This document shows positions 7,699 to 15,111 of a stretch of 20,263 nt of DNA, piece by piece. Each line of letters begins with the position of its first letter. Within the stretch, counting starts at the first letter, position 1. Source of the stretch: Desulfobacterales bacterium (GTDB lineage Bacteria; Desulfobacterota; Desulfobulbia; Desulfobulbales; Desulfocapsaceae); the NCBI GenBank assembly GCA_013042695.1, contig JABDPQ010000438.1, positions 1 through 20,263 on the forward strand. The letters run 5' to 3'. The notes below the pieces were generated by a model. That model ran no database searches. It was not told the origin of the DNA and was given only the letters and a program-made list of their open reading frames with translations. A program made the translations under genes and the position numbers.

Positions 7699-9462
7699 TT
7701 AAATCGTCGCGGTTAGTTCAGGAAATACAATATAGAACATAATATAAGCAACGATCAGGGTCAGGCAAAGGTTGAACGATTGCCCGAACGCATAAAGTAT
7801 CAGTGGTTTGCCGCCAACGAAATGCTCTTTGAGCTCACGGAAGTTGGTGGCCAGACCGATACTCACAAAGGAGAGGCAGAAAAACCACCCTCTAAACAGG
7901 TCGCCCATTCCTTTGACGACGCCCTGGTCGATCATAGCCGGCCCGAGACCGCCGATCTGGTTGTTAAATGAAGTGTAAAGCAATGAGAATATAATCGAGG
8001 CGGAAATAAAGCCGAGGACAAACTTGGGAAATCGGTACCAGATCTCCATTGCCCCAACCGCACGGCCGGTTTCCTCGACCTCCACCCTGGTGGTGAAGTA
8101 GAGCGCCACACAGAAAGCGATGACACCGATCAGGACGTTCTGGATCATCTTGATCGTCGCCGCCACATAGAGGGCTTTCTCCCCGAGGAAGGCGCCCGCC
8201 GCCGCCACCGCACCGGTTGCATCGATGGTACCACCCATCCAGGCGCCACCCAATATGAGCTGCTTGTCTACCGGAAAAGTCGCTTTGATGACAGCCGGCA
8301 TGACGATCATCATGATCGAGGTGAAGACCAGGGAAAGACCCACCGCCAAGGTCAGCTCCTCCTTCTTGGCTTTACAGGCAGCAGCCGTGGCAATGGCCGC
8401 ACTGACGCCGCAGACGCTCATGTCGGAACAGATAGTGGCGTTTAAACGTTTGGAAGGCATATGAACGATCTTCTGACCAAACCAGTAAGTAACCAGCCAG
8501 ACCGTGGGGGTAACCACCCAGGCCACGAAAATGCCGGCAGTCCCGATGGTGATGATCTTCTCGAACAAAATACCGGCTCCAAGCAAAACCAGACCTGTTT
8601 TAATATAGTATTCCGTCTGCACCGCGGGTTTGGCCCATTCGGGAGTACCGACCGTATTCGAGATCAACATGCCGAATAATATCGCCCAGAAGGCGTAGCC
8701 CACGCCATAGGCCTTCATAGTACCCTGGGAGGCGGCAGTATAGGCGAGCACCGCGACGAGGAAGACAAAGCTGAAGCCAATGACGAAATCCTTGAAGGAT
8801 TTACCCATCGCCGCAATGCCAATTCCGAAAAAGCACGCAAAACAGATGCCGAGAAATATCAACCAGCCAATCTGGTTGTAGGGCTTGGCCTTGGTTTTCC
8901 CTTTGGCCTTACTGGCTTTGAGCCAGGCATCTCGCCAGTCTGCAATGGAAGCCTTGGCCGCCTGGTTGAGGGCTGTGTCGTTAAAGCCGGCTGCCTCAGC
9001 CGCCGCTTCGGCCGCTTGTGCCGCAGCGAGGGCTTCAGTCTCCGCTGCCTGGGCAGCTTCAAATTTAGGCATGGCAGCGGCGTTCTTGGCGTCGGCTGCA
9101 TCTTTGCTCATGATAAAAGCGTTCACCGGGTTCGATTTCCAGCCGTGAGGCTTTTTAGAGAAGTTGGACAACCACTTGCCGACACCAATATTTTTCGCTT
9201 TGACCCCCTTTTTGCCATCGTTAAGCTGGTACCAGCCAATGGTTCTGAACTTATCGGTTTTCTGGGCATCTGCTAAATACGTGCCCTCGATTTCGGTGAG
9301 CTTGGCATTCATATCCGATGAATGCGGAAAATAAATAATTACCCCCATGAGCAGGATGAAGAAGCCGAGCCAGACGGCCCACCAGTCTTCTTTTTTCAAC
9401 AACTCGGACCATTCCCACTTCCCCACATCAACGACAACCTGACTATCTTGTTTTTCAGCCAT
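7699..9462 (-). CDS. YeiH/UPF0324-family membrane transporter (putative sulfate exporter) with extra N-terminal periplasmic segment
   Basis: A 587-residue protein with a strong ribosome binding site (AAGGAGG). The C-terminal roughly 390 residues carry the UPF0324 (PF03601) pattern: AILFGMLISNTVGTPEW, YYIKTGLVLLGAGILFEKI, NATICSDMSVCGVSAAIATA, ILGGAWMGGTIDATGAVAAA and the long series of hydrophobic spans. Typical YeiH proteins are around 350 residues. Here an N-terminal span (residues 34-48) is followed by about 140 polar residues, including an Ala/Glu-rich helix (FEAAQAAETEALAAAQAAE), before a second span. That segment is probably periplasmic. The family is often named as sulfate or sulfite export but is not well tested. 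A LysR gene lies just upstream on the same strand, and two small membrane genes follow. Confidence 0.8.
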   Translation of the reverse strand: MAEKQDSQVVVDVGKWEWSELLKKEDWWAVWLGFFILLMGVIIYFPHSSDMNAKLTEIEGTYLADAQKTDKFRTIGWYQLNDGKKGVKAKNIGVGKWLSNFSKKPHGWKSNPVNAFIMSKDAADAKNAAAMPKFEAAQAAETEALAAAQAAEAAAEAAGFNDTALNQAAKASIADWRDAWLKASKAKGKTKAKPYNQIGWLIFLGICFACFFGIGIAAMGKSFKDFVIGFSFVFLVAVLAYTAASQGTMKAYGVGYAFWAILFGMLISNTVGTPEWAKPAVQTEYYIKTGLVLLGAGILFEKIITIGTAGIFVAWVVTPTVWLVTYWFGQKIVHMPSKRLNATICSDMSVCGVSAAIATAAACKAKKEELTLAVGLSLVFTSIMMIVMPAVIKATFPVDKQLILGGAWMGGTIDATGAVAAAGAFLGEKALYVAATIKMIQNVLIGVIAFCVALYFTTRVEVEETGRAVGAMEIWYRFPKFVLGFISASIIFSLLYTSFNNQIGGLGPAMIDQGVVKGMGDLFRGWFFCLSFVSIGLATNFRELKEHFVGGKPLILYAFGQSFNLCLTLIVAYIMFYIVFPELTATI

Positions 9463-9849
9463 AGAACCTCCTTACACAATAGAGAGTTTGAGCCGTTTAC
9501 CCTTGACCTGTATGAAATCACACTTCATGAAATCATATACTACATTGTCGCATAAAATTGTACCAGATTTCTATGAATTCTCAATCCTAAACTAGCTAAG
9601 ACCTTTCCTGTGGATGTATTCATAATTTTTCAGGGCTGGGTGACTGGTTCTTTGGCAATAAACAACGGTGCTGTCGAAGGAAACCCCACCATGTTTTCAA
9701 CCTCTGGCACAATACCCATAAACGCTCAGAGCTTGCAATCATGGTGGCTCTGCACCAGAGCGGGGCAGCTCTTACAACAGGGGAGTTCTAGCTTTTAGAG
9801 GATATTCGGTCCGCGAGACGATTTATGTGGATGCCTGCTTTCAAGGTGA
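9463..9849. other. Promoter region of the YeiH-like operon
   Basis: About 390 bases between the LysR stop and the transporter start. It holds the transporter ribosome binding site, the ATGAAATCA direct repeat (9512-9535) and, at about 9640-9798, a plus-strand frame (GWVTGSLAINNGAVEGN and so on). That frame looks like decayed coding sequence but has no recognised family. I see no strong terminator for the LysR gene. Confidence 0.35.
9512..9535. repeat. ATGAAATCA direct repeat upstream of the YeiH-like gene
   Basis: ATGAAATCA occurs at 9512-9520 and again at 9527-9535, a 15-base period. It lies about 50-75 bases upstream of the transporter start at 9462, where an activator or repressor site would be expected. 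The neighbouring LysR protein is the obvious candidate binder, but these copies do not match the inverted repeats found near its own gene. Confidence 0.3.
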
Positions 9850-10728
9850 TTACTGACTCGCACGCTGATACATGAATTGCATAAAGGCTCTCACTCGAGC
9901 GGTGTTTCTCAAATCTGGATGAGTGAGAATCCAGACATATCTATGACAATCTTCGGGCAGTTCAAGGATTTCCACCATATTTTCATCTGACTGACCGACA
10001 TAGTGAGGCAGTGCAGCGATACCCAGGTCCTGCTGGGCAAATTTAAAAAGAGTGGACAGTTTATCGCTTGCGGCAGCCACACAATGCACAGGTACGTATT
10101 TATTCAGCCACTGGCTTACCGAGAGAGTGGCCAGGGACTCGTTGGGGACCAGGAAATGGTGGGACGAAAATTCTTCAGTCGTTGCCGGTATTCCATGTTT
10201 CTCGACATAACGCCATGAAGCGTAGAGTCGGAAAAATATCCTGCTAAGTTTTCTCCCCACCATAAAATCCGGTTGCATGTTGACGGCGGGAACAACGATA
10301 TCCGCCTCTCGTTTTGTGAGGTTCGTAAATCGGATCTGGATGTCCAGATCTATCAGTATCTCGGGATATTGTTCTTTAAAGGCCTTGATATAAGGCGGGA
10401 GCCAGTAGTAGCCGATGGTATCGGTGGTGGAGATCTTCAAATTCCCGCTCAGTCGAAAGTCTTTACCCAGCAGTTTGCGCTGAATTTCGAAGATCTGGTC
10501 TTCGATCATCTCCACACTGCTGAGGATTTCCTCCCCTGCCTCCGTCAGGGTATATCCCTTTCTCGAACGCTCAAACAAGCGCACCTGCAATCTCTCTTCG
10601 AGGCTGTTGATGCGGCGGTATACGGTGGAATGGTTGACGCCCAGTTCACGGGCGGACGAACTAAGGTTACCGGTCTTAGCGACTTTGAGGAAATAAAGGT
10701 ATGAATCCCAGTCGGCTCTATCTTGCAT
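9850..10728 (-). CDS. LysR-family transcriptional regulator
   Basis: I start the protein at ATG 10728 (MQDRADWDSYLYFLKVAKTG), about 9 residues before the HTH-domain core, as in most LysR proteins. The longest frame starts at 10830, but its extra 34 residues would be coded by operator-like repeats. The N-terminal winged helix reads NLSSSARELGVNHSTVYRRI, then LEERLQVRLFERSRKGYTLT, EAGEEIL. The remaining roughly 200 residues are the periplasmic-binding-protein-like effector domain (LSGNLKISTTDTIGYYWLPP, and so on). It lies upstream of, and in the same direction as, the YeiH-like transporter, and divergent from YceI. It may control either. The effector is unknown; a sulfur compound would fit the transporter annotation. 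Confidence 0.85.
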   Translation of the reverse strand: MQDRADWDSYLYFLKVAKTGNLSSSARELGVNHSTVYRRINSLEERLQVRLFERSRKGYTLTEAGEEILSSVEMIEDQIFEIQRKLLGKDFRLSGNLKISTTDTIGYYWLPPYIKAFKEQYPEILIDLDIQIRFTNLTKREADIVVPAVNMQPDFMVGRKLSRIFFRLYASWRYVEKHGIPATTEEFSSHHFLVPNESLATLSVSQWLNKYVPVHCVAAASDKLSTLFKFAQQDLGIAALPHYVGQSDENMVEILELPEDCHRYVWILTHPDLRNTARVRAFMQFMYQRASQ

Positions 10729-10783
10729 AATTGCAAATTTATTTTGCATAATTCTTGTATTGCTTTGCATATAATCAATACAA
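10726..10783. promoter_or_regulatory. LysR-type operator cluster between lysR and yceI
   Basis: An inverted repeat TTGTATTG (10755-10762) and CAATACAA (10776-10783) has perfect 8-base arms and a 13-base spacer. Within and beside it, TTGCATAAT or TTGCATATAAT occurs three times (near 10724, 10745 and 10766). One copy forms TTGCA-N4-TGCAA. This is the form of LysR sites (T-N11-A cores, dyads) and lies at the LysR start, facing the divergent yceI gene, so autoregulation and control of yceI are plausible. Confidence 0.5.
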
Positions 10784-10922
10784 ACAATAAGAGCAAGAGT
10801 ATTTAAAGTTGATGGCGCCTCCGGCTCCATTCTACCCGTGAACGATACTCTCTTTCATTCAAGTCAGCTCCAGTGCGAGGCTGAAATAACTTATTTTCAA
10901 AAAAACCAATGGAGGAAGGATC

Positions 10923-11516
10923 ATGAAACTCATAAAACACGTAACAATCGCCACCCTGGTAACCTTATTTGGGGCAACAACTGTTTTCAGTGCGGCACCA
11001 TCCTGGAATCTCGACAAAGCTCATTCAAATGTCTATTTCAGTATCGACCATATCTTCTCTAAGGTTAACGGACATTTCAGAGAGTTCATGACCGATATTG
11101 CTTTCGATCCCGCAGATCTAGACGGCTCTAAATTCGATTTCGAAATTCAGGTCGGTTCCATAGACACGTACATCAGCAAAAGAGACAAACATCTCCAGTC
11201 TGGTGATTTCTTTGATGCTGCAACCTATCCGGTAATGACCTTCAAATCATCTAAGATAACTGACAAAGGTGATGGCATGTACGACGTGGCAGGCACTCTG
11301 ACTGTCAAAGAAAAGGATCATGATCTGATTCTGCCATTGAAATTAGAGGGTGTTAAGGAGCACCCGGCGAAGCAGGGAACCAACGTGGCGGGCTTCAATG
11401 GCCGGGTTACTATTGACCGGTTGGCTCACGGTGTCGGTTCAGGTAAGTTCTACGACATGGGTGTTGTCGGCAAAGATGTCGATATCTTCGTAAGCCTTGA
11501 GTTGTTGAGCAAATGA
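10923..11516 (+). CDS. YceI family periplasmic lipid-binding protein
   Basis: A 197-residue protein with a good ribosome binding site (GGAGGAAGG) and a signal peptide (about residues 1-24, ending TTVFSAA). The lipocalin-like YceI pattern is complete: WNLDKAHSNVYFSIDHIFSK, then VNGHFREFMTDIAFDP, then SIDTYISKRDKHLQSGDFFD, then YPVMTFKSSKI, then GTLTVKEKDHDLILPLKL, and FNGRVTIDRLAHGVG. These proteins bind polyisoprenoid or other amphiphilic ligands in the periplasm and are often induced by acid or osmotic stress. In some bacteria they sit beside cytochrome b561. The gene stands alone on the plus strand and is divergent from lysR, with the operator cluster between them. Confidence 0.92.
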   Translation: MKLIKHVTIATLVTLFGATTVFSAAPSWNLDKAHSNVYFSIDHIFSKVNGHFREFMTDIAFDPADLDGSKFDFEIQVGSIDTYISKRDKHLQSGDFFDAATYPVMTFKSSKITDKGDGMYDVAGTLTVKEKDHDLILPLKLEGVKEHPAKQGTNVAGFNGRVTIDRLAHGVGSGKFYDMGVVGKDVDIFVSLELLSK

Positions 11517-11655
11517 CGGTCGCACGCAATATGCGAGAGTTACCCAGTATGAGGACCATTCTATTAAGACCATTTCTTAGTTTTACGTGATTAGCTCATC
11601 ATTTAACTTCAAGATAGAGGAAATAATCAGTAAAATAGTTTGACTATCAAATAAC

Positions 11656-11692
11656 TTGACCTTCTGTATTATTTTGGTAGTATCTCACCAAA
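11656..11692 (+). promoter_or_regulatory. Promoter with MarR-type operator for the transporter-marR operon
   Basis: TTGACC (11656-11661), a 16-base spacer and TAGTAT (11678-11683) form a plausible sigma-70 promoter. A dyad with arms TTTGGT (11673-11678) and ACCAAA (11687-11692) and an 8-base spacer overlaps the -10 box, a normal place for a repressor. The operon's second gene encodes a MarR regulator, so self-repression is the natural reading. It is not proven. Confidence 0.45.
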
Positions 11693-11712
11693 TTTTATCG
11701 GAGGTAGTTTGA

Positions 11713-12450
11713 ATGGAAGTTGAAATGCTGCTGACTGCTGCAATTCAATCAAGTTTCATGCTTGGTCTTATCCACGGCGTCAATCCCTGTGGCCATTCCT
11801 GGCTGGTTTTGGCTCCGTTTATATCAGCGGAAAAGAGCGGTAGAAAGGTAACCGTTTTAACGGCTTCCTTTTTAACAGGCACAGCACTGGCTTGTTTGAT
11901 ACTGGGCGCGAGCCTGGGGGCAGTCTCCATGCTTATCCCTCCAGCAGCAGGGGTCTGGGTCGAGGGCGGTACCTCGCTCATCCTGCTGGTGATAGGTCTG
12001 CTACTGCTTTACGATCCTCATATTCTGCACTCCCATGGCCACCACCACGATGACCACCATCACAACGACGGCAACAGTTGTAATCACTCACATGATGAAA
12101 TGAAAGTAAGGTTGAGCGATAAACTTGCAAGCCTGCTGAAGAATCAGAAATCGATGCCGATAATGCTTTTTGGTATAGGATTCATAAATATGATTGTTCC
12201 CTGCCCTACGGCAGCAGTAATGTACGGTTATGCGCTCAATTCGGGCAGTACCTCGAGTGCCACTTTGGTATTTGGCACCTATGCCTTATCGACAGCGATT
12301 GCAGTGGGAGCAGTTATCTATATGATATTCAAGGTCACGAGCATGGCTAGTTCGTTGAAGAAGGACTGGGTCGAACCTCTGGTAATGAGGCTCGCCGGCC
12401 TCGTGATTGTTGTTTTCTCGGTATACGGCTTATTTACCGTGATGCATTGA
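11713..12450 (+). CDS. LysE/DsbD-superfamily (TauE/SafE- or NicO-like) transporter with His-rich loop
   Basis: A 245-residue membrane protein with a strong ribosome binding site (GGAGGTAG). It has six or more hydrophobic spans in two related halves. Span 1 contains HGVNPCGHSWLVLAPF (C26) and the second half begins with INMIVPCPTAAVMYGYAL (C164). These paired 'PC' motifs are like those of CcdA/DsbD, while the H-x3-P-x-G-H core is like NicO metal exporters. The loop at residues 103-128 is a His/Asp-rich metal-binding segment (HGHHHDDHHHN). The protein could export a metal or carry electrons across the membrane. It is co-transcribed with marR (13-base gap). Confidence 0.7.
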   Translation: MEVEMLLTAAIQSSFMLGLIHGVNPCGHSWLVLAPFISAEKSGRKVTVLTASFLTGTALACLILGASLGAVSMLIPPAAGVWVEGGTSLILLVIGLLLLYDPHILHSHGHHHDDHHHNDGNSCNHSHDEMKVRLSDKLASLLKNQKSMPIMLFGIGFINMIVPCPTAAVMYGYALNSGSTSSATLVFGTYALSTAIAVGAVIYMIFKVTSMASSLKKDWVEPLVMRLAGLVIVVFSVYGLFTVMH

Positions 12451-12463
12451 GGATCTAGGGATA

Positions 12464-12877
12464 ATGAATGTCTCAGAATTATCGCACATATTCATGGAGT
12501 TTTACGACAAATTATCCTCCTGGGAACATTCTGTCGTAAAAGACAGCGGCCTCTCTCCTGCCCAGATGCATACCATCGAGGTCATCGGCCATCGACAGAA
12601 TTTGATGATGAGAGAATTGGCGGATAGATTAGGTATTACTACAGGATCACTTACCGTTGCAGTCGATAGGCTCGAAAAACTGAGGATGGTAGAGCGTAAA
12701 CCCCATGAGCATGATCGTAGGGCCTGGCTCGTTGTGTTGACCGAGTTGGGAAAGAAAATGTATGATCAACACAACAAGTACCACGAAGAATTCACCCAGG
12801 AAATTTCATTCGATTTGACAGCTAACGAATTGAAAACACTCACTAAGCTTATGGCTCGTATCCTGCAGAGAATGTAG
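12464..12877 (+). CDS. MarR-family transcriptional regulator
   Basis: A 137-residue protein with the MarR winged helix (about residues 30-100): GLSPAQMHTIEVIGHRQNLM, then MRELADRLGITTGSLTVAVD, then RLEKLRMVERKPHEHDRRAW, LVVLTELG. The recognition helix (ITTGSLTVAVDRLE) and the D-R-R wing motif are intact, with dimerisation helices at both ends. It follows the transporter gene by 13 bases, so the two form one operon. The dyad at 11673-11692 upstream of the operon is a candidate operator. The ligand is unknown; a metal or redox signal would fit the His-rich transporter. Confidence 0.88.
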   Translation: MNVSELSHIFMEFYDKLSSWEHSVVKDSGLSPAQMHTIEVIGHRQNLMMRELADRLGITTGSLTVAVDRLEKLRMVERKPHEHDRRAWLVVLTELGKKMYDQHNKYHEEFTQEISFDLTANELKTLTKLMARILQRM

Positions 12878-12915
12878 CATTGAAACATCGTCTATGTGGG
12901 GTCACACATCTCAAG

Positions 12916-13192
12916 GAAAGGCTCTTCCAAAAATACGCCAGAGCATTTCCACTATTTACTTTGTGTGGACATACAGTTGTAGCGCATGAATGGATGGCAC
13001 CGGAGGCTGAGGTATGAGTTTTGATAAAACAGGACCCAAAATGGATTCGTCTAACTAAAAAAACGTCTTTCCACGCACACTGATGGCGATTTCTTCTGGA
13101 AAATTCAAAACGGCAGAGGAGGCATGTCGTCATTTATGGATGAACTTTCGGATGAAGAGATTTGGGACGTGATTAACGACATCAGGGGGTGA
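12916..13192 (+). pseudogene. Decayed cytochrome c gene, paralogue of the 19449 gene, heme site deleted
   Basis: Reading the three frames gives pieces of the same protein as the intact gene at 19449. First is AHEWMAPEAEV (frame from about 12970), ending at TGA 13015-13017. Then comes HTDGDFFWKIQNGRGGMSSF, then MDELSDEEIWDVINDIRG (13076-13192), nearly identical to the intact C-terminus. Between them roughly 100 bases are missing relative to the intact gene, including the whole CAACH heme-attachment site. The two surviving parts are in different frames. The nucleotide match continues on both sides of the deletion (for example ACAGG...AAATGGATTC). It lies 38 bases after marR. No function is expected. 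Confidence 0.8.
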
Positions 13193-13242
13193 GCCAGAGT
13201 GATCATCTCATGTCACATCGCGATCTCTGGCGACTTGTAGCA

Positions 13243-13632
13243 CTAATGTGTGATAGCTTCTGCGGTACGCTCGGAACAATGCCGTTTGTAAATTCTCGCA
13301 ACTGTCGACGGTGATAAACCCACTCGCCCACCCACCTCTTGGTAGCTCTGTCCTTCTGTTACTAACTCGGCGATAAGCTGGTTTCTTTGAGAAGGATCCC
13401 TCAGCCTCTTCTTATCTATTTTCTCCCGAAATTCTAATCCGTTGTCCCTTAATATTTCCTCCACTTGTGTGGCAGTTGCTCTTCCGCATTCAGGTAACGA
13501 CAAAAACTCATTGAAAGTCATCTTTGAAATATCTGAGACCCTGCGGATACGATTTTCACTGCAGATCCTAATCAAGCGTATGGAACACTTGTACTTTTTA
13601 TGTGGTGTATCTTTAAATTTAATATGCGGCAT
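13243..13632 (-). CDS. DNA-binding protein: helix-hairpin-helix (RNA polymerase alpha-CTD-like) plus HTH
   Basis: A 129-residue protein with a strong ribosome binding site (GAAGGAGATT). Residues 17-68 (CSIRLIRICSENRIRRVSDI, SKMTFNEFLSLPECGRATAT, QVEEILRDNGLEF) match the layout of the alpha subunit C-terminal domain: short helix, 'L..l...eFl.lP.cGr.t..qv..iL...Gl'. Residues 82-118 form a homeodomain-like or resolvase-type HTH (NQLIAELVTEGQSYQEVGGR, VGLSPSTVARIYKRHC). The two together suggest a small transcription factor or phage/plasmid-type regulator. I know of no named family for this fusion. It is monocistronic, and upstream (13719-13771) lies a nested palindrome that could be its operator. 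Confidence 0.7.
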   Translation of the reverse strand: MPHIKFKDTPHKKYKCSIRLIRICSENRIRRVSDISKMTFNEFLSLPECGRATATQVEEILRDNGLEFREKIDKKRLRDPSQRNQLIAELVTEGQSYQEVGGRVGLSPSTVARIYKRHCSERTAEAITH

Positions 13633-14224
13633 CTATAATCTCCTTCATCATGCCGATAAACATTTTGAGAGTGCTTTTTAATTGGTTAAATCAAGCTGTA
13701 TATGCTATCCCTTCAAGTTTGGGTGATGTAGCAAATTAAACTAGTTTAAAAAGGGAGACTACATCACCCAAGAGGTAATATGGCAGATAGACTTCCACCA
13801 GATAATAAATAAATTAAATACTAAACTAATAAAGTGCAACCACTATGTCGGAGTTGTCCGAACTTTAATGAGTAATTATTCACGCCAGATCAATTTTCCG
13901 GACTGCCCGTTTTTTTCTTAAAGGGTGTGATCAAAAATTCTCTGAACAGTATCTCAGTTACAAACAACAGCCAGAAGATATATGGGTTCGAAATTCTGGA
14001 GTTACAACTCACTAAGAAAATCACTCAGCAAATTCCCCGCTTCAATTCGCCCTTGAGATTGCAGATGTTCAAGTAGTGAAGATCATTGATGTGTTGAAGA
14101 TGCCCTGTTTACGAGCAGGCAATATAGGGTTGTCTCTGGTATATTTGTGGTAACACCGTCCACAATAACTGCAAACGGTATTTCGGACTTGCCATCTCCT
14201 TGAAAATCAAAAAAATACGATCCC
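13633..14224. other. Intergenic stretch with nested palindrome and a small antisense frame
   Basis: About 590 bases between the HhH/HTH gene and the MotA-like gene. It contains the nested palindrome at 13719-13771. On the minus strand a 47-codon frame (14226 to 14083, beginning MGSYFFDFQGDGKSEIPFAV) overlaps the MotA-like start and reads like protein. It has no clear ribosome binding site. No other feature was recognised, and I cannot place a promoter for the MotA-like gene. Confidence 0.35.
13719..13771. repeat. Nested palindrome upstream of the HhH/HTH gene
   Basis: The outer arms TTGGGTGATGTAG (13719-13731) and CTACATCACCCAA (13759-13771) are perfectly complementary over 13 bp. In the 27-base space between them lies a perfect 14-base palindrome, TTAAACTAGTTTAA (13736-13749), nearly centred. 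It lies 87-139 bases upstream of the minus-strand start at 13632. It could be a double operator or an extended cruciform/hairpin; there is no T-run for a terminator. Confidence 0.7.
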
Positions 14225-15103
14225 ATGAGTAACCCACGCTATTACCTTCTCATCATTTTTGTCTTTGTCTGTCTGGTTGCCCTGGTTTGCGCTCTCTTGT
14301 TTATCCCGCTCAAGCAGGCCTTCATGTCCAACTGGGGCTTCAACTTGATCATAATCGGTGCCTTACTGATTGGTATCTTGTTGAACATTCGCCGGGTATT
14401 AATTCTTGAGCCTGAAATAAATTGGATCAAAATATTCAGGACCGGGACTTCCGGTCTATCCGTTACGGAAAGCCCTGAGTTACTCAAGCCACTGGCCAAA
14501 CATCTCGAAGGTCTGCACCGCGACCGATTCAGCCTGTCAGCTCTGTCTTTGAGGACGGTCCTGGAGGGAATCAGGGGCCGGCTTGACGAATCAAGGGAAA
14601 TATCCCGCTATATTATCGGCCTGCTCGTCTTTCTGGGGCTGCTCGGGACTTTCTGGGGGTTGCTGGGCACTATCAGCTCGGTAAGCAGCATAGTGGGGGG
14701 ACTTGAAGTCGGTGAAGAAAACTACGGACAGATGTTTCAGGCCCTCAAAGCAAGTTTGCAGGAACCGCTTCGTGGAATGGGCACCGCTTTTAGCTCCTCG
14801 CTTTTTGGGCTTGGGGGCTCCCTGATTCTCGGATTCATTGATATCCAGGCGAATCATGCTCAGAACCGTTTTTTTAATGAGCTGGAGGAGTGGCTATCTG
14901 GAGTCACCCAGCTTGTTGAGCGGACCATGGTCGGTGAGTTCGAGGAAGAAGGAGTCGGGCTAAACCGATCACAATGGGAGGGAAACCGGATGGACAGACT
15001 CATTTCGGAACTGCACCGTACTAATCAACAGATGGCAGCACTGCTGGATCGATCAGCCTCGCAATCGCAGGATGGCACCGCCGAATCTGATGAAAATAGA
15101 TAG
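14225..15103 (+). CDS. MotA/TolQ/ExbB-type proton channel protein
   Basis: A 292-residue membrane protein. Spans lie at about residues 7-29 (LLIIFVFVCLVALVCALLFI), 39-57 (FNLIIIGALLIGILL), 128-150 (YIIGLLVFLGLLGTFWGLLG) and 186-205 (AFSSSLFGLGGSLILGF). The last two carry the MotA/TolQ signature: GLLGTFWGLLGTI, then PLRGMGTAFSSSLFGLGGS. The 70-residue loop between span pairs is cytoplasmic, as in MotA. The C-terminus is polar. ATG 14225 has no evident ribosome binding site. The downstream gene, 8 bases away, encodes its MotB-like partner. Such pairs outside flagellar operons power unknown peptidoglycan-linked processes. They are not Zorya, since no zorC/D/E-like gene is near. Confidence 0.85.
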   Translation: MSNPRYYLLIIFVFVCLVALVCALLFIPLKQAFMSNWGFNLIIIGALLIGILLNIRRVLILEPEINWIKIFRTGTSGLSVTESPELLKPLAKHLEGLHRDRFSLSALSLRTVLEGIRGRLDESREISRYIIGLLVFLGLLGTFWGLLGTISSVSSIVGGLEVGEENYGQMFQALKASLQEPLRGMGTAFSSSLFGLGGSLILGFIDIQANHAQNRFFNELEEWLSGVTQLVERTMVGEFEEEGVGLNRSQWEGNRMDRLISELHRTNQQMAALLDRSASQSQDGTAESDENR

Positions 15104-15111
15104 GAGCCGAT

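Noticed and set aside
8859..9148. Overlapping Ala/Pro/Arg-rich frames within the YeiH-like gene
   Set aside because: These are other-frame readings of the alanine-rich coding segment.
9610..9798. 62-codon frame upstream of lysR's 3' end
   Set aside because: Looks partly protein-like but matches no family and has no start signal; noted only within the promoter-region entry.
13015..13017. TGA in the cytochrome pseudogene as a second selenocysteine site
   Set aside because: The TGA does not replace a Cys, the frame after it does not continue the protein, and the heme site is deleted.
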